Shown here one piece after another: positions 51,412 to 60,444 of a stretch of DNA of 64,000 nucleotides (position 1 is its first letter; every line of letters begins with the position of its first letter). The stretch is from an uncultured Roseobacter sp. GTDB taxonomy: Bacteria > Pseudomonadota > Alphaproteobacteria > Rhodobacterales > Rhodobacteraceae. The position numbers and the translations under genes were made by a program. Under the pieces are notes generated by a model. It was not told the DNA's origin and did no database searches. It saw only the letters and a list, made by a program, of their open reading frames with translations. Location: contig CANKZM010000001.1 in assembly GCA_947488305.1 (NCBI GenBank), forward strand, positions 767,354 to 831,353, given 5' to 3'.

Positions 51412-52951
51412 TTTCGTTGAAAAAGCCACTGATTGCGGTGCGTCTGATTGAGGTATCAGTTTGATTTTGTTCGGATGTCTAAGGCCGAGCCGCCGTTTTA
51501 GCTTGCGGCGAGCGACATCGGTCTGAGCTTGGCTAGTTTCCGGAGGTTTTGGGCGGTGGCGGCGAGGGTAAATTCATCTTGGACTCCGCATGGCCCCGTA
51601 ATCGGAGCCGTCCCAAGCCGAGGACACGCTTGATGTGGGCGAAGAGCATCTCGGCCTTCTTGCGTCGCGCCTGAGCCTTTGGATTGAACTCTGATGCTGT
51701 GCATTGGCGGGCAAAGTCTCTGATAATCTCATATTTATCACGATGGACCGAACGCGTCTCAGCGTTGGGGCAGCACTTTGCCTTCATCTCGCATCCTGTG
51801 CAGTCTGATTTCAATGCCCGATAGTTTCTGGACTTCCAAATTGGCGCATTCCGTTTTGGATCAGAATAGGTCCGCCATGTATGCCGCATCTCTTTTTCGC
51901 CCGGACAGATGTACCGATCGTTCTCATCATCCCATGTGAAGTCGGAGCGGGAGAAGGTCCCATCGGTCCGCTCGCCTTTGTCGAAGACCGGGATGAAGGG
52001 GAGGATTTGGCGCTTCAAAGTCACCCAGACCAGAGTGTCGGAAGACTCGTAAGCTGTGTCTGCCGCGATCCAATCGGGCTTCACGCAAAAGCGCTTTTCG
52101 GTTCGGTTGAGCATCTTGCGCATCACGCCGACCTCTGCGGTCATGTTCGACCGGCTGGCAACAACATCCATGATGATGCCGTGGTCCGTATCGATCAGAT
52201 AGTTGTCAGAATAGGCAAAGAACGCTGGCCCTTTGCGCGCTGCTGTCCACTGGCTAGTGGGATCGGCATGCGCGGTGAACTTGGGTTTGGCTGTGGTCGC
52301 CGCCCCGAAGGCCTCGTCGTCGAGCGTGTCGAAGTACTCGCGTACGGCACGCGGCGCCTCAGCAGGATCAATCTCGCGGGCCGCCCGATCCTCGGGATTG
52401 CTCGAGTTCTGTTTTTGGACATCGGCGCTGATCAGGCTGGCATCAACTGCGAAGCCCTGACCGCCAACCAAGCCTTCCTTCATGCAACGCGCAACCGTCG
52501 TCTCGAACACATGGCGCAGCAGATCGCTTTCGCGGAACCGGCCATGACGGTTCTTATAAAAGCTTGAATGATCGTGGATGCGGTCCTTCATATCCAGCCG
52601 ACAAAACCAGCGGTAAGCGAGGTTTAGATGCACCTCCTCGCAAAGCCGTCGCTCAGATCAGATGCCGAAGCAATATCCGATCAAAAGCATGCGGATCAGA
52701 AGTTTTGGGTCAATGGAGGGGCGACCGGTATGGCTATAGAAGTCGGCCAAATGCGTGCGGAGGTCAGTCAGATCAACGAACCGATCAATCGACCGAACCA
52801 GATGATTATGGGGAACATGATCTTCAAACGAGAACTCGTAGGACAAGGCCGCCTGCGCCTCTTGCCTCGGTCCCATCATCCCCAATCCTCCCGTTCCTTG
52901 AGAGAATTGAATCAGCCGTTCGGTCATCAATCAAGCAGGAGTTTTTCAACA
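51412..52951. mobile_element. IS1182-type insertion sequence, degraded
   Basis: The element carries a broken IS1182-type transposase gene. Its ends share the inverted core GTTGAAAAA (left about 51416, right about 52948). The nine-base sequence AAGGGCGGA flanks it directly at 51403-51411 and 52952-52960 and may be a target duplication, although such a length is not standard for this family, so the exact ends are tentative. Confidence 0.6.
51498..52930 (-). pseudogene. IS1182-family transposase, broken by a nonsense codon and a frameshift
   Basis: One reverse-strand reading frame starts at 52930 (MMTERLIQFSQGTG). It is interrupted by an in-frame TGA at 52658-52660, where the family has CGA (Arg, GI-RSERRLCEE), and continues to about 51590. 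There a missing G in a run (CGGGGGCC expected, CGGGGCC present) shifts the frame, and the expected C-terminus (DEFTLAATAQNLRKL) continues in another frame to 51498. The core retains CxxC segments and the DDE-type region. Both lesions make it inactive. Confidence 0.85.
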
Positions 52952-53213
52952 AAGGGCGGAAAGCAGAACTTCGCTGCGATCTGAACAAATGTCAGCCATG
53001 CGCAGCGACTTGCCTTCTTGAAAAAGCAGTGATCGCTAGGGTCAAAGCCAGCGATGTAGCTTTTTGCTGTTCTACCGGTATGGCACCACCAACTCGGCCG
53101 GTCAGGTCGTAATGGTTTATGAGGCCCAAGCATTCTATGCGCCCCGTTGTGGCAAGTACAAAACACCGCACAAAGCCACACTTCCGCCACATGTCCCCGC
53201 TACGACCGATCCC
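52952..53213. other. Noncoding region after the IS1182 remnant
   Basis: 262 bases without a supported gene. It begins with the flanking repeat AAGGGCGGA and contains a GAACTTCGCTGCGATCTG stretch of the kind repeated between genes in many roseobacters. An open frame from 53064 runs into the following small gene but lacks a ribosome site, so I start that gene at 53214. Confidence 0.4.
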
Positions 53214-53480
53214 ATGTCACATGCCAACATGTTCTGGGCCAGCTTCTTTGGTGGGAACTGTCTCTTCTTCGGGACCTGCGCTTTATTCGGGTACTTTCCG
53301 GGAGAAAGCATCGGCGTCATGATGTTTGCACAATTGTCCGAAAGGTTTGGTGCTATTGAAACGGGCTTGGGCACTATATCGGTCGGGGTGATCTTGGTCA
53401 TCTGGATCCTTTTGTCGCGTCCCGGGGTCGCCACGGACGGTGGTATCGGCTGCGACGGTGGGAGCGACGGCGGCGACTAA
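53214..53480 (+). CDS. Small membrane protein with Gly/Asp-rich tail
   Basis: The product has about 88 residues from the ATG at 53214. It has two predicted membrane helices (ASFFGGNCLFFGTCALFGYF and the region around SVGVILVIWILL) and a glycine- and aspartate-rich tail (DGGIGCDGGSDGGD). I do not recognise a family, and no ribosome site is strong. It may be a real small envelope protein or a relic. Confidence 0.4.
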   Translation: MSHANMFWASFFGGNCLFFGTCALFGYFPGESIGVMMFAQLSERFGAIETGLGTISVGVILVIWILLSRPGVATDGGIGCDGGSDGGD

Positions 53481-53945
53481 CCAGGGCTCAGGCCGTTTTG
53501 TCCGATCCGCCAATACCGGTAACACGGTTCCGCCGCTGTCAAAGCGGCGAGACGGCATTCTCTTTCTGCTTCGAACGCTCTCTCTCAGAAGGGATTAAAA
53601 GCGGACCTTCCGAAGCTCGCGCCGAAGGTCCGCTTCGTCCCGCTGACCCTTCAAGGGACGCTCAAATCCAAGGTCTGCTTCGGGCTGCCTGCCGACAACC
53701 GACCAAAACAGTCAGATGACCGGTCCGAGCCCAATGAAGAAATTCTCGCATTTACAAAAACTGATCATTTTGAACTGCCTGCTGACCTTTGGCGGGGACG
53801 CAGAGAAGGGCTGCTTCGAGCCCAAAGCCACCTCGAGCCGGAGCGAAGCATCTAGCAGCGGGCGGATAATGCCCTTTGAGAGGCCTATCCTGCGATTGAC
53901 CTGACGCTTGTCATTGCGGGCTGTCGCGGCAACTGCAAACTCGCT
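53481..53945. other. Noncoding region with inverted repeats
   Basis: 465 bases without a supported gene. It contains the hairpin listed at 53599-53635 and a smaller one (GGGCT/AGCCC) at 53808-53823. Short open frames here have no ribosome sites and no recognisable content. The repeats suggest mobile or dispersed intergenic DNA. Confidence 0.5.
53599..53635. repeat. Long inverted repeat (hairpin)
   Basis: AAGCGGACCTTC at 53599-53610 pairs perfectly with GAAGGTCCGCTT at 53624-53635 around a 13-base loop. It resembles the imperfect palindromes scattered between genes in roseobacter genomes. There is no T-run, and the nearest gene on its left ends 118 bases before, so it is not an obvious terminator. 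Confidence 0.6.
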
Positions 53946-54722
53946 TTACGCTTTCAAGCAGCTTCTTCCATCAATGGATGGCTTCGCGAACTGGGCAATC
54001 GAAGCATTGGTCACATGGTGACTACGTTGTGGTGTGCGTACGAGCAGATTGGCCAGATCCTTGGCTCCCATCCAGATCAAATGGTCTTCCTCGGTCAACT
54101 GTTGATCCCCGTGCAACCAGCTACCAGGTTCACAATGGTTGTAGCCATAGCGCAGATGGGCTCCCTTCGCGGCCAGCTTTTGGGGAACAAACGCAAAAAC
54201 AAATGATGGGTTCCAGGCACAAACCATGATTTTAAGAAGAACGCGCGATAACATTAATGTCGCACCTTGGCTTCGCGGGCCACCAAGGCCCTTTGCATGA
54301 AGCCAGAATTCGCCCTGATAACAGACTTTTCCCGTGATTGTTTGCAGTGCTTCTGGACCCGAATAAAATGTGTGATCTGGGTCAGGCGTTGTGTCGGGTG
54401 TGATATACTTGTGGCGGTGCATGTCGAGGTGCTCACCGAGTGAAACGCCATCAAGATCGAGAAGTCGTACGGCCTGCGTATGGATCAATTCCCCTACCGG
54501 GTTGAAGCCGCAGACCCAAAAGCCATTGTCTTGGTCGATATACGAACTGGCGACATCGAACATCGGATAGATGGGGCCGCGACTTGGTAGTTTGCTCCTA
54601 AGAGTGCGATATTTGGCAAAATCATCACCAATTTCCACACGAATTCCCGTCTGTTCCAGATCGCCGAGGACGCCACTAACGTTCGTTATTAGTTCAAATA
54701 GTCTACTCGGTGACATCCGCAT
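53946..54722 (-). CDS. GNAT-fold protein, possible acyltransferase (distant LuxI-like)
   Basis: The product has 258 residues. Its layout matches a GNAT fold: a strand pair (GFWVCGFNPVGELIHTQAVRLLDL read in parts), then a motif A-like segment with KGLGGPRSQGATLMLSR and a following strand SFVFAFVP. Arg42 and Arg86 are 44 residues apart, as are Arg24 and Arg68 of the LuxI protein EsaI, but the LuxI Phe, Trp and Asp-Asp positions are not clearly kept. It lies 1 kb downstream of a LuxR-type receptor gene on the same strand. It may make a signal or modify another acyl acceptor. Confidence 0.55.
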   Translation of the reverse strand: MRMSPSRLFELITNVSGVLGDLEQTGIRVEIGDDFAKYRTLRSKLPSRGPIYPMFDVASSYIDQDNGFWVCGFNPVGELIHTQAVRLLDLDGVSLGEHLDMHRHKYITPDTTPDPDHTFYSGPEALQTITGKVCYQGEFWLHAKGLGGPRSQGATLMLSRVLLKIMVCAWNPSFVFAFVPQKLAAKGAHLRYGYNHCEPGSWLHGDQQLTEEDHLIWMGAKDLANLLVRTPQRSHHVTNASIAQFAKPSIDGRSCLKA

Positions 54723-55722
54723 CCGACTGGCCCTCTCTTTCCTGTTCGAAAATCCACCTCACAAACGTTGGTTAACTCTGTTAGAGTTTCGTACCTTACG
54801 TGACCAGTATCGGTCGAGCTTGCGGACTCTTTGCCCGCAGTTCTGGCTGATTCTTCTCGAAATGGTGAACTGACACACAAAACTCCCGTTCGCGAAAGCT
54901 GCAATGCGGTGATGAATGGGGCATTCAAATTCCGCCTTGGGCCGGTTTCCGACAAGGCAGTCATTCGTTTAAACAGTTCGCCTAGCCAAATTAAACAGTG
55001 CGATCTTGGCCTTCTAGTGCGAATCTCGCAATTCAAAGTTTCTACATTAGTTTTTCGACCACCCTGACTTGCTCCAATCCTCTGGAAAGCGCGGACATAC
55101 GACTTCGAGGCCAATTGGGTGCGAGCGCTTTCCACGCGCGAAACCGACGTTGCAACACGGGATTTCCTTGTGACAAATGCGTTTTGTTCATGAGCGTCCG
55201 AACGGCGTCGAGAATTGGTTTTGTTGAAAAGCGCAGACACTATTTCGGCTTGTTTGTGCGATTTGGAATTCTTGGTGCATGACCAGCTCACGAATGCGTT
55301 CGAACTTTGCCCTTTCCCAATAAGAGCAATTTGTGAATCCGCCGCAGAATTCTCGCGCGCTGTGTAGCGCGCGCGCCAGATGTCTTCGGGCGTCGTTTCA
55401 AAACTGAGGCATAAGCCGCGGGTTGCATGATTTGGCGTCGCTGCCATGTTTACTCCAAGACACGGTAATTTCTTTCTCCTTATATTTCGAAAAACTTTAA
55501 ACAAATACGGTTACATCTGCTCTTAGTTAACAGAGCAATGTCGAAGAATTGCAGGAAGCTCATTGAAGATAGCCCCCGTCAGCGACATCAAATCTACAGC
55601 CTAGTATATCGACGTCAGCGTTGTAAAAAGAACTAATATGGTTAGGTAAATTGAAGCACTGCTTAGTCGATGTCGAGAGCCTAACCTGTTTGAAGCAGCT
55701 GGCCGATGTCAATGTAACAAGA
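54723..55722. other. Gap between GNAT gene and LuxR-type gene
   Basis: 1,000 bases without a convincing gene. A reverse-strand frame of 271 codons (54689-55504) is open, but it is rich in serine and arginine without recognisable domains and its end overlaps the GNAT start, so I do not accept it. It could be a decayed gene. The inverted repeat at 54774-54788 lies in the likely GNAT promoter. Confidence 0.45.
54774..54788. promoter_or_regulatory. Inverted repeat upstream of the GNAT gene
   Basis: AACTCTGTTAGAGTT is a perfect 6-3-6 inverted repeat, 51 bases before the GNAT start codon. It is shorter than a classical lux box but lies where a LuxR-type regulator could act. Confidence 0.3.
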
Positions 55723-56688
55723 TCAATTGGCCGCTCTATTAAGACTACTATTGATTTCCTCCGCTTTTTTGCTCTTATTATCCAGAAGCGTCCAGCCTCG
55801 TAGCTTTGGCGAAGTACTGACGACTTCGTCAGCGTAGAACGGCAAGTCATCAAACCAGCGCATTGCACTTGCGATAGAGACCGCCTGAAAAATTGACGCA
55901 GTCTTTAATTTTCTTCGTATAGAAGCCTGAAGTGCTTTGTTTCCTCCAAATGGCGGCACTTGTAGGAGAGCCTTTTCGGGGCAAGGGTCTGTCGCGAGCA
56001 TATGCAAAAATCGTAATTCGTTGGTGGAAAGCACCTCAGCACATGTCGCGTTTTCAGCGGAAACACATGTGAAGCACTCAACCGCAAGCTGAGACAAAGC
56101 TACCAAATCGTAACCGTTTAACTTGATGAGTTCGTCAGTTTTATCTGTTCCATGCGGCGTCGAAAAACTGACTGCGACGCGGCAACCATTCGGTCTAACT
56201 GTCACATAACACAATCCATTTCTTCCAATACGGTGCTTTTCGGCGTCTGCCCAAAACGCTTCCGACAAAGGCGACTTGTTATCAGCTTGAGCGAACGAAA
56301 ATGTCCCTGTGCACTCCTGAGCTTTAGCGACAACAGGATCGACAAATTGATATGCTTTCGATTGGTAGAGATTGAGCCAGTCCATGTTGTATGACGTGCA
56401 CAATCTTGAAGCAAACGTCGGTGCGTTCCCCTGTTTCAATACGAATAGCGAAAAACCTTGAAAGCCGGCTGTAGTCGTCGCGTGCCACATTAGCTTGGAA
56501 AGTTCTTGGAGGTCATCACAAACAGATATGTTATCAGCGATTGTTTCAAATTCCCTATTCCTAAATTGATAGTCATTTGAACACTCAACGAATTCTACCA
56601 ACCGGTTCAATCCATCCAAAACGTGCTTTGGCAAATCATGTTTTTCGCGGATCACTTCATTTAGTAGTGTTTTTGCCCAGTGCGACAT
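55723..56688 (-). CDS. LuxR-type autoinducer-binding regulator with divergent HTH
   Basis: The product has 321 residues. The N-terminal domain carries the autoinducer-binding residues in the correct order and spacing: Trp104, Tyr108, Asp117-Pro118 (9 after the Tyr, as in TraR Tyr61-Asp70) and GRNGLCY. The C-terminal domain (about residues 218-280) aligns with the LuxR helix-turn-helix (LSTNELRFLHMLA, then IRRKLKTASIFQAV) but its middle is altered. An unusual tail of about 40 residues follows. No LuxI gene of classical type is adjacent. A CtrA-like box lies 51 bases before the start. Confidence 0.8.
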   Translation of the reverse strand: MSHWAKTLLNEVIREKHDLPKHVLDGLNRLVEFVECSNDYQFRNREFETIADNISVCDDLQELSKLMWHATTTAGFQGFSLFVLKQGNAPTFASRLCTSYNMDWLNLYQSKAYQFVDPVVAKAQECTGTFSFAQADNKSPLSEAFWADAEKHRIGRNGLCYVTVRPNGCRVAVSFSTPHGTDKTDELIKLNGYDLVALSQLAVECFTCVSAENATCAEVLSTNELRFLHMLATDPCPEKALLQVPPFGGNKALQASIRRKLKTASIFQAVSIASAMRWFDDLPFYADEVVSTSPKLRGWTLLDNKSKKAEEINSSLNRAAN

Positions 56689-57454
56689 TTACTCTTCCAA
56701 TTCTTCAGACTAGTGAAGGTGCACTTTTTGGGACTCTTGGTTAAGATAAGCTGAACGCCTTTAGTGAAAAAACGAAAAGGCCGAGTTTAATGACGCTTTT
56801 TTTTTGCCTTTCATTTACAGGATATTGCAAGTCTCGCTGCCTCTTAATTCTAGGTGGTTTGCCTTGATTACTAATCTAATTGTCCAGCAACATTTCCATT
56901 CCTCGCCTCTGACCAACGGTTGCTGAATTGGTTGGAACTCCGAACCGATGTCATCGAACGCATAGGCGGTTTCAGTTTCGATGCCGATGAACATGGGAGG
57001 AGGCTTTCAACAAAAGGCGCCAAGTGGGTGCTCGCAACTGTATTTTCGATCCGTTTTCATATTAAGACAGACGCATGTTTGCCGCCGAGCAGCCGACCTA
57101 CGTGGAAATAACCTTGTGCCTTAACGAGAGCTTTCGGCATGCCATTTGACGGTGTTTTCTTTGCCGATTTAAAGCGGGCATTGTTAGGAACCACAGAAGC
57201 ACAATTGATCAACCTATAACAGGAAATCGTACTTGGTTGCATTAGCTGTTATGGTTTTTGCTGTGATCATTAAGGCCCATATCTCGAGCCATTGCCTTGG
57301 TAATGCTGCTGCGCAGGGCAGGGCTGACGTCATTCTAACGAACGCACTGAATCTCGTGATTGCCGGTAGTGACTTTGCTTAAACCAACTACCGATTTTAG
57401 TGGCTTTGACCTTTTCTTAATCAGTTTTTGGGTCAAGTGTCGACATTCTCTTGG
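56689..57454. other. Long divergent control region between LuxR-type and secretion genes
   Basis: 766 bases, AT-rich, without a supported gene. It holds the CtrA-like box of the LuxR-type gene at 56740-56755 and a T9 run near 56810. A 63-codon frame at 56920-57111 has no ribosome site. The promoter of the secretion operon must lie in the right part. Confidence 0.5.
56740..56755 (-). promoter_or_regulatory. CtrA-like box upstream of the LuxR-type gene
   Basis: Read on the reverse strand: TTCA-GCTTATC-TTAAC, one mismatch to TTAA-N7-TTAAC. It ends 51 bases before the gene, in the same orientation as the exact cckA box. Confidence 0.45.
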
Positions 57455-59149
57455 ATGGAGACAATGAAACTAAACGTAACCCCCCTTATTCTGACGGTCA
57501 CGGTTTTCAGCATCTTCTCTAACGCTTTGATGCTCACAGGCCCATTGTTCATGCTGCAGGTCTATGATCGTGTCCTGGCGTCGCGATCGGAGGAAACACT
57601 GGTCGCGCTATTTGCCTTGGTTGCTGGCCTTTTCGCACTTTACGCCTTGTTCGAATATGCTCGTCGGCGGGTTATGGCGCATGTGGGGGCAAAGCTGCAG
57701 TCAGGATTGAGCGGGGATGTCTTCCGGGCCATTTTGCAAAAGGCCGCATTGAAAAAGCACGGCATACCAGGGTCGGTGCAAGACCTTGATAGCGTTCGGT
57801 CGATTCTCGGGTCTCCCGTCGCCATGGCGGTATTTGATTTGCCGTGGACTCCGATCTTTGTCGCGGCAATTTTTATCTTTCATCCCTTTCTTGGATGGCT
57901 GGCGGTTGCCGGGGCGACCATTCTGCTTGTGGTTGCGGTTTTGAACCAGCTTCTGACGTCCCGCAAGACGGCGACTGCGGCGGCAGGAAACAACGCTGCG
58001 CAATTGTTTGCCCGGCGTGCAGAGGATCGAAGCGAGTACATATGGGCTCAGGGCATGCAGCAAGCAGCGCTTGATCGCTTTGAGCGAACGCAGAACGAGG
58101 CAATCGATCTTTCGATGAATGCCAATGACTGGACAGGCTCGTTTTCGTCTTTCACCAAGGCATTCCGCTTGTTTCTGCAATCGGCAATGCTGGCGCTTGG
58201 TGCCTGGCTTGTACTGCAGCAGCAGTTGACGCCTGGTGCAATGATTGCAGGGTCCATTCTGCTCGGTCGGGCGCTGGCTCCAATCGATCTGGCCGTTGGG
58301 CAATGGCAGACAGTTCAACGGGCGCGGCGTGCCTGGCGGAACATAAAAACGCTACTTGCGGAAGTGCCCGAGGTCGAAAAGCCAACCGAACTCCCGGTGC
58401 CCGAGGGTAATCTCTCTGTTGTCGGTGTGACGGTAGCCTTTAAGCAAGGCGACAAACCTATATTGAGCCAGATCGCCTTCTATGTTGGTGCCGGTGAAGC
58501 GCTTGGTGTCATCGGGCGCAGCGGGTCGGGCAAAAGCACGCTTGCCCGGGTGCTTACGGGGCTTGTGAAGCCGAACGTGGGCGAGGTCCGTCTTGGGGGT
58601 GCGATGCTGTCGCAATACGGGCCGGAAACGCTGGGCCGTCACATTGGCTACCTGCCGCAGGATGTACCGCTTTTTGAAGCAACCATTGCAGAGAATATCG
58701 CCCAACTTGCACCTCAACCTGACGCCGTGCGCATTGTCGCGGCTGCAAAGAAGGCGCGTGTCCATGACATCATTCTTGCGTTGCCTGACGGTTATGACAC
58801 CGTGATCGGCCCGCAGACGACGCAAATGTCGGGCGGGCAAAGACAACGTCTGGCACTTGCCCGGGCCCTGTATAACGATCCGGTCCTTCTGATCCTTGAT
58901 GAGCCAAACTCGGCGTTGGATTCCGAAGGCTCAGAGGCACTGAACGAAGCGGTGCAGGCCATGAAGTCCGAAGGCAAAAGCGTAATAATCATGACCCACA
59001 GACCAGTTGCGATCCAGTCGTGCGACAACCTCTTGGTGCTTGATGGCGGGCGCGTGTCAGGGTTTGGACCGCGGGACGAGATCATAAAATCAATGCTAGC
59101 CAATGCAGATCAGGTGACCAAAACGCTGCGGTCCGGAGGGCAGAAATGA
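57455..59149 (+). CDS. Type I secretion ABC transporter (PrtD/LapB-like)
   Basis: The product has about 564 residues. An N-terminal membrane domain with five or six helices (MLTGPLFMLQVYDRVLASRSEETL is the entrance motif, read in parts) joins an ATPase domain with Walker A GRSGSGKST, signature MSGGQRQRL and Walker B LLILDEPNSALD. It is the type I secretion family that exports RTX-type proteins. Start choice is open: ATG at 57455 or 57464, or an upstream TTG at 57428. The stop overlaps the adaptor gene by four bases. Confidence 0.9.
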   Translation: METMKLNVTPLILTVTVFSIFSNALMLTGPLFMLQVYDRVLASRSEETLVALFALVAGLFALYALFEYARRRVMAHVGAKLQSGLSGDVFRAILQKAALKKHGIPGSVQDLDSVRSILGSPVAMAVFDLPWTPIFVAAIFIFHPFLGWLAVAGATILLVVAVLNQLLTSRKTATAAAGNNAAQLFARRAEDRSEYIWAQGMQQAALDRFERTQNEAIDLSMNANDWTGSFSSFTKAFRLFLQSAMLALGAWLVLQQQLTPGAMIAGSILLGRALAPIDLAVGQWQTVQRARRAWRNIKTLLAEVPEVEKPTELPVPEGNLSVVGVTVAFKQGDKPILSQIAFYVGAGEALGVIGRSGSGKSTLARVLTGLVKPNVGEVRLGGAMLSQYGPETLGRHIGYLPQDVPLFEATIAENIAQLAPQPDAVRIVAAAKKARVHDIILALPDGYDTVIGPQTTQMSGGQRQRLALARALYNDPVLLILDEPNSALDSEGSEALNEAVQAMKSEGKSVIIMTHRPVAIQSCDNLLVLDGGRVSGFGPRDEIIKSMLANADQVTKTLRSGGQK

Positions 59150-60444
59150 CAAAGATCCGCACCACACCCCGCATGCCTTTGGTGATTGGATATGCTGCCG
59201 CCGTCTTCTTGGTCGGTGGCATTGGTTATTGGTCTGTCGCGACCGAAATCGCAGGCGCTGTTGTGTCGAGCGGCGCGATCGAAGTCGAGAGCGAAAGCCA
59301 GGTGGTGCAGCACCCAGACGGTGGAGTTGTAGAAGAAATCCTGGTGCGCAATGGCGATAAGGTTGCAGCTGGCGATCTTCTGGTTCGGCTTGATGGCACT
59401 TTTCTGAGGTCTGAGCTGACGGTCATCGAGGGACAACTGGCGGAGATTTTTGCCCGTAAACTGCGGTTTCGTGCCGAACGGGATGACGAAGCGGATGTGG
59501 CGGACGAGGCTTACCCCGCGCTTTACTCGCTGCCTGAAAGCGTCATTGACGAACAGCTTGCCGGCCAGCGCGCACTGTTTGAGGCGCGGCGTGTGTCGTT
59601 GAGTCGTGAGGAAGAGCAACTCACCAAACAGCAAGGGCAGATCAGGCAGCAGATAGAGGGGCTGGAGGCCCAACTGGATTCAGTTCGCAGGCAGCTTGAT
59701 CTTTTTTCAGGGGAGCTGGAAGACGTTCAGTCCCTGTTTAACCGAGGCCTCGTGCCGGTCACTCGGCTGCTCGAATTGCAACGGGCTGAAGCGGAGCTTG
59801 AGGGCCAGATCGGAGGGTTTGTATCCCGCATTGCAGAGGCCGAGACCCGGATATCCGAAATTGAATTGCAAACGCTACGTCTGGCGGATGCGCGCCGGGA
59901 AGAAGCGATTGCCGAGCTGCGCGATCTGGTCGTCAATGAGCGGGAGTTGAACGAACGCCGCATTTCCCTGCTTGAACAATTGGGGCGGCTGGACATCGTG
60001 GCGCCGGTAGGCGGGGCGGTTTTTGGCTCTCGGGTTTTTGCGGAGAGATCAGTGTTGGAGCCCGCGGCACCCGTCCTCTACATCGTGCCTAACGATCAAC
60101 CATTGCACGTCTCAGCAAGGATCGAGCCCATCCACGTCGATCAAATCTACGCGGGCCAGGAGGTTGCACTGGTCTTTTCCGCTTTCAACCGGCGCACAAC
60201 GCCTGAGGGCAAAGGTAAAGTGCGGTTTGTCTCGGCGGATGCAACAACCGACCAAAACACCGGCGCGACCTATTACGAGGCCATTGTCACCATTGACGAT
60301 TCCACGAAAGAGGCGCTGGCAGGGTTGGAATTGCTGCCGGGGATGCCCGTGGAAACCTTTATCAAGACCGATGACCGAACCCCGCTGAACTACCTGATTC
60401 AACCAATTTCGGTATATTTCGCACGCGCATTTCGCGAAGAATGA
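59146..60444 (+). CDS. HlyD-family membrane fusion protein (type I secretion adaptor)
   Basis: The product has 432 residues. It has one N-terminal membrane anchor (about residues 12-30), a beta-barrel or lipoyl half (VEVESESQVVQHPDGGVVEEILVRNGDKV), a long coiled coil (about residues 150-280, many Glu, Gln and Arg) and a C-terminal beta domain ending ISVYFARAFREE, typical of PrtE/HlyD adaptors. It joins the ABC transporter to a TolC-like outer membrane channel. No channel gene and no RTX substrate gene is seen nearby. Confidence 0.9.
   Translation: MTKIRTTPRMPLVIGYAAAVFLVGGIGYWSVATEIAGAVVSSGAIEVESESQVVQHPDGGVVEEILVRNGDKVAAGDLLVRLDGTFLRSELTVIEGQLAEIFARKLRFRAERDDEADVADEAYPALYSLPESVIDEQLAGQRALFEARRVSLSREEEQLTKQQGQIRQQIEGLEAQLDSVRRQLDLFSGELEDVQSLFNRGLVPVTRLLELQRAEAELEGQIGGFVSRIAEAETRISEIELQTLRLADARREEAIAELRDLVVNERELNERRISLLEQLGRLDIVAPVGGAVFGSRVFAERSVLEPAAPVLYIVPNDQPLHVSARIEPIHVDQIYAGQEVALVFSAFNRRTTPEGKGKVRFVSADATTDQNTGATYYEAIVTIDDSTKEALAGLELLPGMPVETFIKTDDRTPLNYLIQPISVYFARAFREE

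Noticed and set aside
52658..52930. A separate 90-residue transposase gene upstream of the 366-residue one
   Set aside because: Both parts are in the same frame, joined by an in-frame TGA where the family has an arginine codon, so they are one broken gene.
54689..55504. Reverse-strand frame of 271 codons
   Set aside because: No recognisable domain, serine/arginine-rich random-looking content, and overlap with the start of the GNAT gene. It is at most a decayed gene.
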